Assembly (NCBI GenBank): GCA_013298145.1
Contig: JAAFJO010000005.1
Coordinates: 124,001 to 188,000, forward strand
Source: Betaproteobacteria bacterium
Lineage (GTDB): Bacteria > Pseudomonadota > Gammaproteobacteria > Burkholderiales > Casimicrobiaceae
Reading direction: 5' to 3'
DNA length: 64,000 nucleotides
In this document: positions 62,235 to 64,000 of the stretch, one piece after another
How positions within the stretch are numbered: the first letter of the stretch is position 1
Layout of the letters: each line of letters starts with the position of its first letter
Translations under genes and position numbers: made by a program
Notes under the pieces: generated by a model
What the model was told of the DNA's origin: nothing
Seen by the model: the letters and a program-made list of their open reading frames with translations, nothing else
The model's database searches: none

Positions 62235-63212
62235 CTAATCGAGCTGCACGTTGAGCCGCTTCACCACGGCGGCGTTGCGCTTACTTTCAACTGCGAGCAG
62301 ATCGTTGAATCCTGCACGCGATAGTGGATAGCCTTCGTAGAAGAGCGCCGCAAACTTAGCCTTCATCGCGGGCTCCGCAAGCGCGGCTGCGACGTCGCGA
62401 TGAATCTTGTCGAGCGTTGCGGCAGGTACACCCTTGGGCGCAACCAGCGCCGTCCAAGCGCTATAGTCAAACTGCGCAGGGCCGCCCGATTCCGCGACGG
62501 TCGGTATGTTCGGCAACTCGGGTAAGCGCTTCGGCGCGCTGACAGCGATGTAGCGCAGTTTGCCCGCTCGCTCCAGTGAGCCCGATGTGGCAACGGAGCC
62601 GAAGGCCCAATCGACTTCCCGGTTCGCGACACCGATGTAGAGTTGGCTTGTTTCTTTGTACGGCACATGCGTCATCGTAGTGCCCGTTTCCGCTTCGATC
62701 ATTGCGGATGCGATGTGCACTGGGTTACCAATCGACCAAGAGCCGTAGGTGATTTTTGTGGGCTTTGATTTCGCATCGGCCACGATGTCGCGCATGCTTT
62801 GGTAGGGGCTGTCTTTCGAAACTGCGACCATAAAGTAATTGCGAAACAGCGGGATGATCGCGTCAAAGTCTTTGTTGATGTCGTAAGGGAGTTTCTTAAA
62901 TAGTGATTGGTACGTTGTCATCTGCGAAGTGTCCATCTGCAACAGTTCGTGGCCATCGGCGGCCTGACGCTTTGCCTGATCGATGGCGATGAAGCCGTTC
63001 GCACCTGGCTTGTTTTCAATGATGACTGGCTTTCCCCAGGTCTTACTCAAGCTATCTGCGAGCAAGCGCAATACGCCTTCAGGACCGCTACCAACTGGGA
63101 ACGGCGTGGTGATGCGCACCGCTTTCGTGGGGAAGTCTTGCGCGTTCGGTGCGGAAATTGCGAGTGCACCACACACAAGCGCGGCGCATTGGGTTGTACG
63201 GGAGAGCAGCAT
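62235..63212 (-). CDS. Bug-family (TctC-like) solute-binding protein
   Basis: A 325-residue periplasmic binding protein with a signal peptide (about 1-24, ending APNAQ). Markers of the Bug family are DFPTKAVRITTPFPVGSGPEGVLRLL (quoted by its start), VIIENKPGANGFIAID, and the LPELPNIPTVAESGG stretch. Bug proteins bind carboxylates or aromatics; many are orphan receptors without membrane partners, as here. With tannase and dioxygenase as neighbours, gallate or its ring-cleavage product is a plausible ligand. ATG 63212 has AAAGGA ten bases upstream. Confidence 0.88.
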   Translation of the reverse strand: MLLSRTTQCAALVCGALAISAPNAQDFPTKAVRITTPFPVGSGPEGVLRLLADSLSKTWGKPVIIENKPGANGFIAIDQAKRQAADGHELLQMDTSQMTTYQSLFKKLPYDINKDFDAIIPLFRNYFMVAVSKDSPYQSMRDIVADAKSKPTKITYGSWSIGNPVHIASAMIEAETGTTMTHVPYKETSQLYIGVANREVDWAFGSVATSGSLERAGKLRYIAVSAPKRLPELPNIPTVAESGGPAQFDYSAWTALVAPKGVPAATLDKIHRDVAAALAEPAMKAKFAALFYEGYPLSRAGFNDLLAVESKRNAAVVKRLNVQLD

Positions 63213-63240
63213 GATGCAGGTGTCCTTTGAAGTTAGAGAC

Positions 63241-64000
63241 TTAGGCGACGAAGCCGAGCGTGTAGGTGGCGATATATCCACCAGCGGGATCTTTGGCGAT
63301 GTTCATTGAAAGCGCGGTGAAACGTACGGTGTCGCCGCGCAGTTCAATGTCTGCTGCGACGGTCGTGGGGTTCTGCCCTTTGGTGTAGCGAGGGTCTTGG
63401 TACGCCTCGGTCTCAACCGCTTTTGGATAAAAGAAATTTGTTGTCTGCTTGAGGACGCCACCGACAAAGAGCTTCGCGTGTAGGTGCGTTAGACGACCGT
63501 TGTACCAACCCGGAAAAATCGCAGTGAAGCGGCATTGCCCTGCGGCATCAGTAAGCTGGAAGCCGCGAAGCCAGGTCTGCCCGAGTGTGCCTTGCGCCGC
63601 GAAGTCGGAGTACACGCCATCTTTATCGCATTGCCAAATGTCGACAACAGCGTCCTTGATCGGGCGACATTGCGTGTCTTGCACAGTGAAGACGTAAGTG
63701 ATGGGAATCCCGACACGGTCCTCTCGAACATCCGTGCGATTGAGCTTTTCGTCTTTGTAGTACGGCCCTTCTGGCACTGCTGGCGTGACCTCTTGCGCGC
63801 AGGCGGTTGGTGGTGGGGCGCTCGGTGGCGGTGGTGCTGGTGGGCTCGGTGCAGGTGGCGCAGGCGGTGCAGGGGGAGCGGGCGCGGGCGCTGGTGGCGC
63901 GGGTGTTGCTGCGTCGGATCCACCGCCACATGCCGCGAGCAGCGAAGCAGCTATGCTGCCAGCCCCGAGCGCAGACGCGCGGCGAATAAAGGTTCGCTTG
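63241..64000 (-). CDS. Tat-exported, proline-rich intradiol ring-cleavage dioxygenase (partial)
   Basis: The frame is open to the window edge, so the start is outside. From the edge the protein reads a twin-arginine signal (RRASALG), a lipobox LLAAC near 63930, and about 35 residues of Pro/Ala linker (63800-63900). The intradiol dioxygenase core begins at CAQEVTPAVPEGPYY, and Fe(III) ligands are visible as Tyr in GVYSDF, Tyr in GWYNGR and the HLH pair. A shorter start at a GTG (63777) would cut the conserved first strand. It is related to protocatechuate/catechol dioxygenases, but it is exported and the substrate is not known; gallate or protocatechuate would fit the tannase neighbour. Confidence 0.82.
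   Translation of the reverse strand, partial: KRTFIRRASALGAGSIAASLLAACGGGSDAATPAPPAPAPAPPAPPAPPAPSPPAPPPPSAPPPTACAQEVTPAVPEGPYYKDEKLNRTDVREDRVGIPITYVFTVQDTQCRPIKDAVVDIWQCDKDGVYSDFAAQGTLGQTWLRGFQLTDAAGQCRFTAIFPGWYNGRLTHLHAKLFVGGVLKQTTNFFYPKAVETEAYQDPRYTKGQNPTTVAADIELRGDTVRFTALSMNIAKDPAGGYIATYTLGFVA

Overview
The window looks like chromosomal DNA of a betaproteobacterium, most likely order Burkholderiales. The reasons are a Bug-type (tripartite tricarboxylate transporter) binding protein, a PcaHG/PcaB beta-ketoadipate cluster under IclR-type regulators, RhlE and ClpB of proteobacterial type, GC content in the mid-50s by eye, and many short overlapping operons. No contig-scale phage, integrase, transposase or CRISPR array is visible. 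The assignment rests on gene content and not on a marker-gene comparison.

Layout. 1-4.1 kb: housekeeping genes (RhlE, a YbaK-type protein, a GNAT acetyltransferase, LD-carboxypeptidase) and a tRNA-Arg(ACG) with its own promoter and terminator. 4.3-7.7 kb: a four-gene phosphonate-type ABC importer resembling the putative selenate transporters. 8.0-11.2 kb: a secreted DJ-1/PfpI-TPR protein followed by a two-component system. 11.4-16.8 kb: a 140-bp palindromic repeat, then ilvB-ilvH-lipoprotein-ilvC and aroB, with a perfect 22-bp hairpin just before aroB.

16.8-32.4 kb is the metabolic heart of the window. An IclR regulator diverges from pobA-pcaH-pcaG-pcaB-pcaCD, where pcaCD is a decarboxylase/hydrolase fusion. 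A second IclR regulator diverges from an operon that encodes a split dehydroshikimate dehydratase (HPPD-like protein plus TIM-barrel protein), a shikimate/quinate dehydrogenase and a Liv-type ABC transporter, followed by pcaI-pcaJ. Together these genes predict uptake of quinate/shikimate-like compounds and conversion of them and of 4-hydroxybenzoate to protocatechuate, then to beta-ketoadipate and its CoA ester. Only the thiolase pcaF is missing from the window. Both divergent promoter regions carry the same type of 17-bp palindrome.

32.5-43.2 kb: an SPFH protein with an Arc-like partner under a 16-bp palindrome, tyrS, a DUF2855 protein, clpB with a sigma-32-like promoter, then a small accessory patch. 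The patch holds an orphan exported protein, a decayed duplicate of the clpB 3' end, a GmrSD-type restriction gene broken by an in-frame amber codon, and a HigBA-type toxin-antitoxin pair. 43.4-51.5 kb: exported proteins, the sulfate assimilation genes cysN-cysD-cysH with a TauE-type exporter, and pdxA-pdxJ. 51.5-59.4 kb: tRNA-Ser(GGA) with a duplicated 3' end, an exported coiled-coil protein, a GntR/ABC operon, an EamA transporter, a PadR/Nudix pair and prfC.

59.9-64 kb (right end): an exported tannase, a Bug binding protein and a Tat-type, proline-rich intradiol dioxygenase that runs off the window. This suggests a second, extracytoplasmic aromatic-degradation system acting on tannins or gallate esters. 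A family of 24-nt REP-like elements (four copies) and a second CCTCTCCC-type repeat are scattered between operons.
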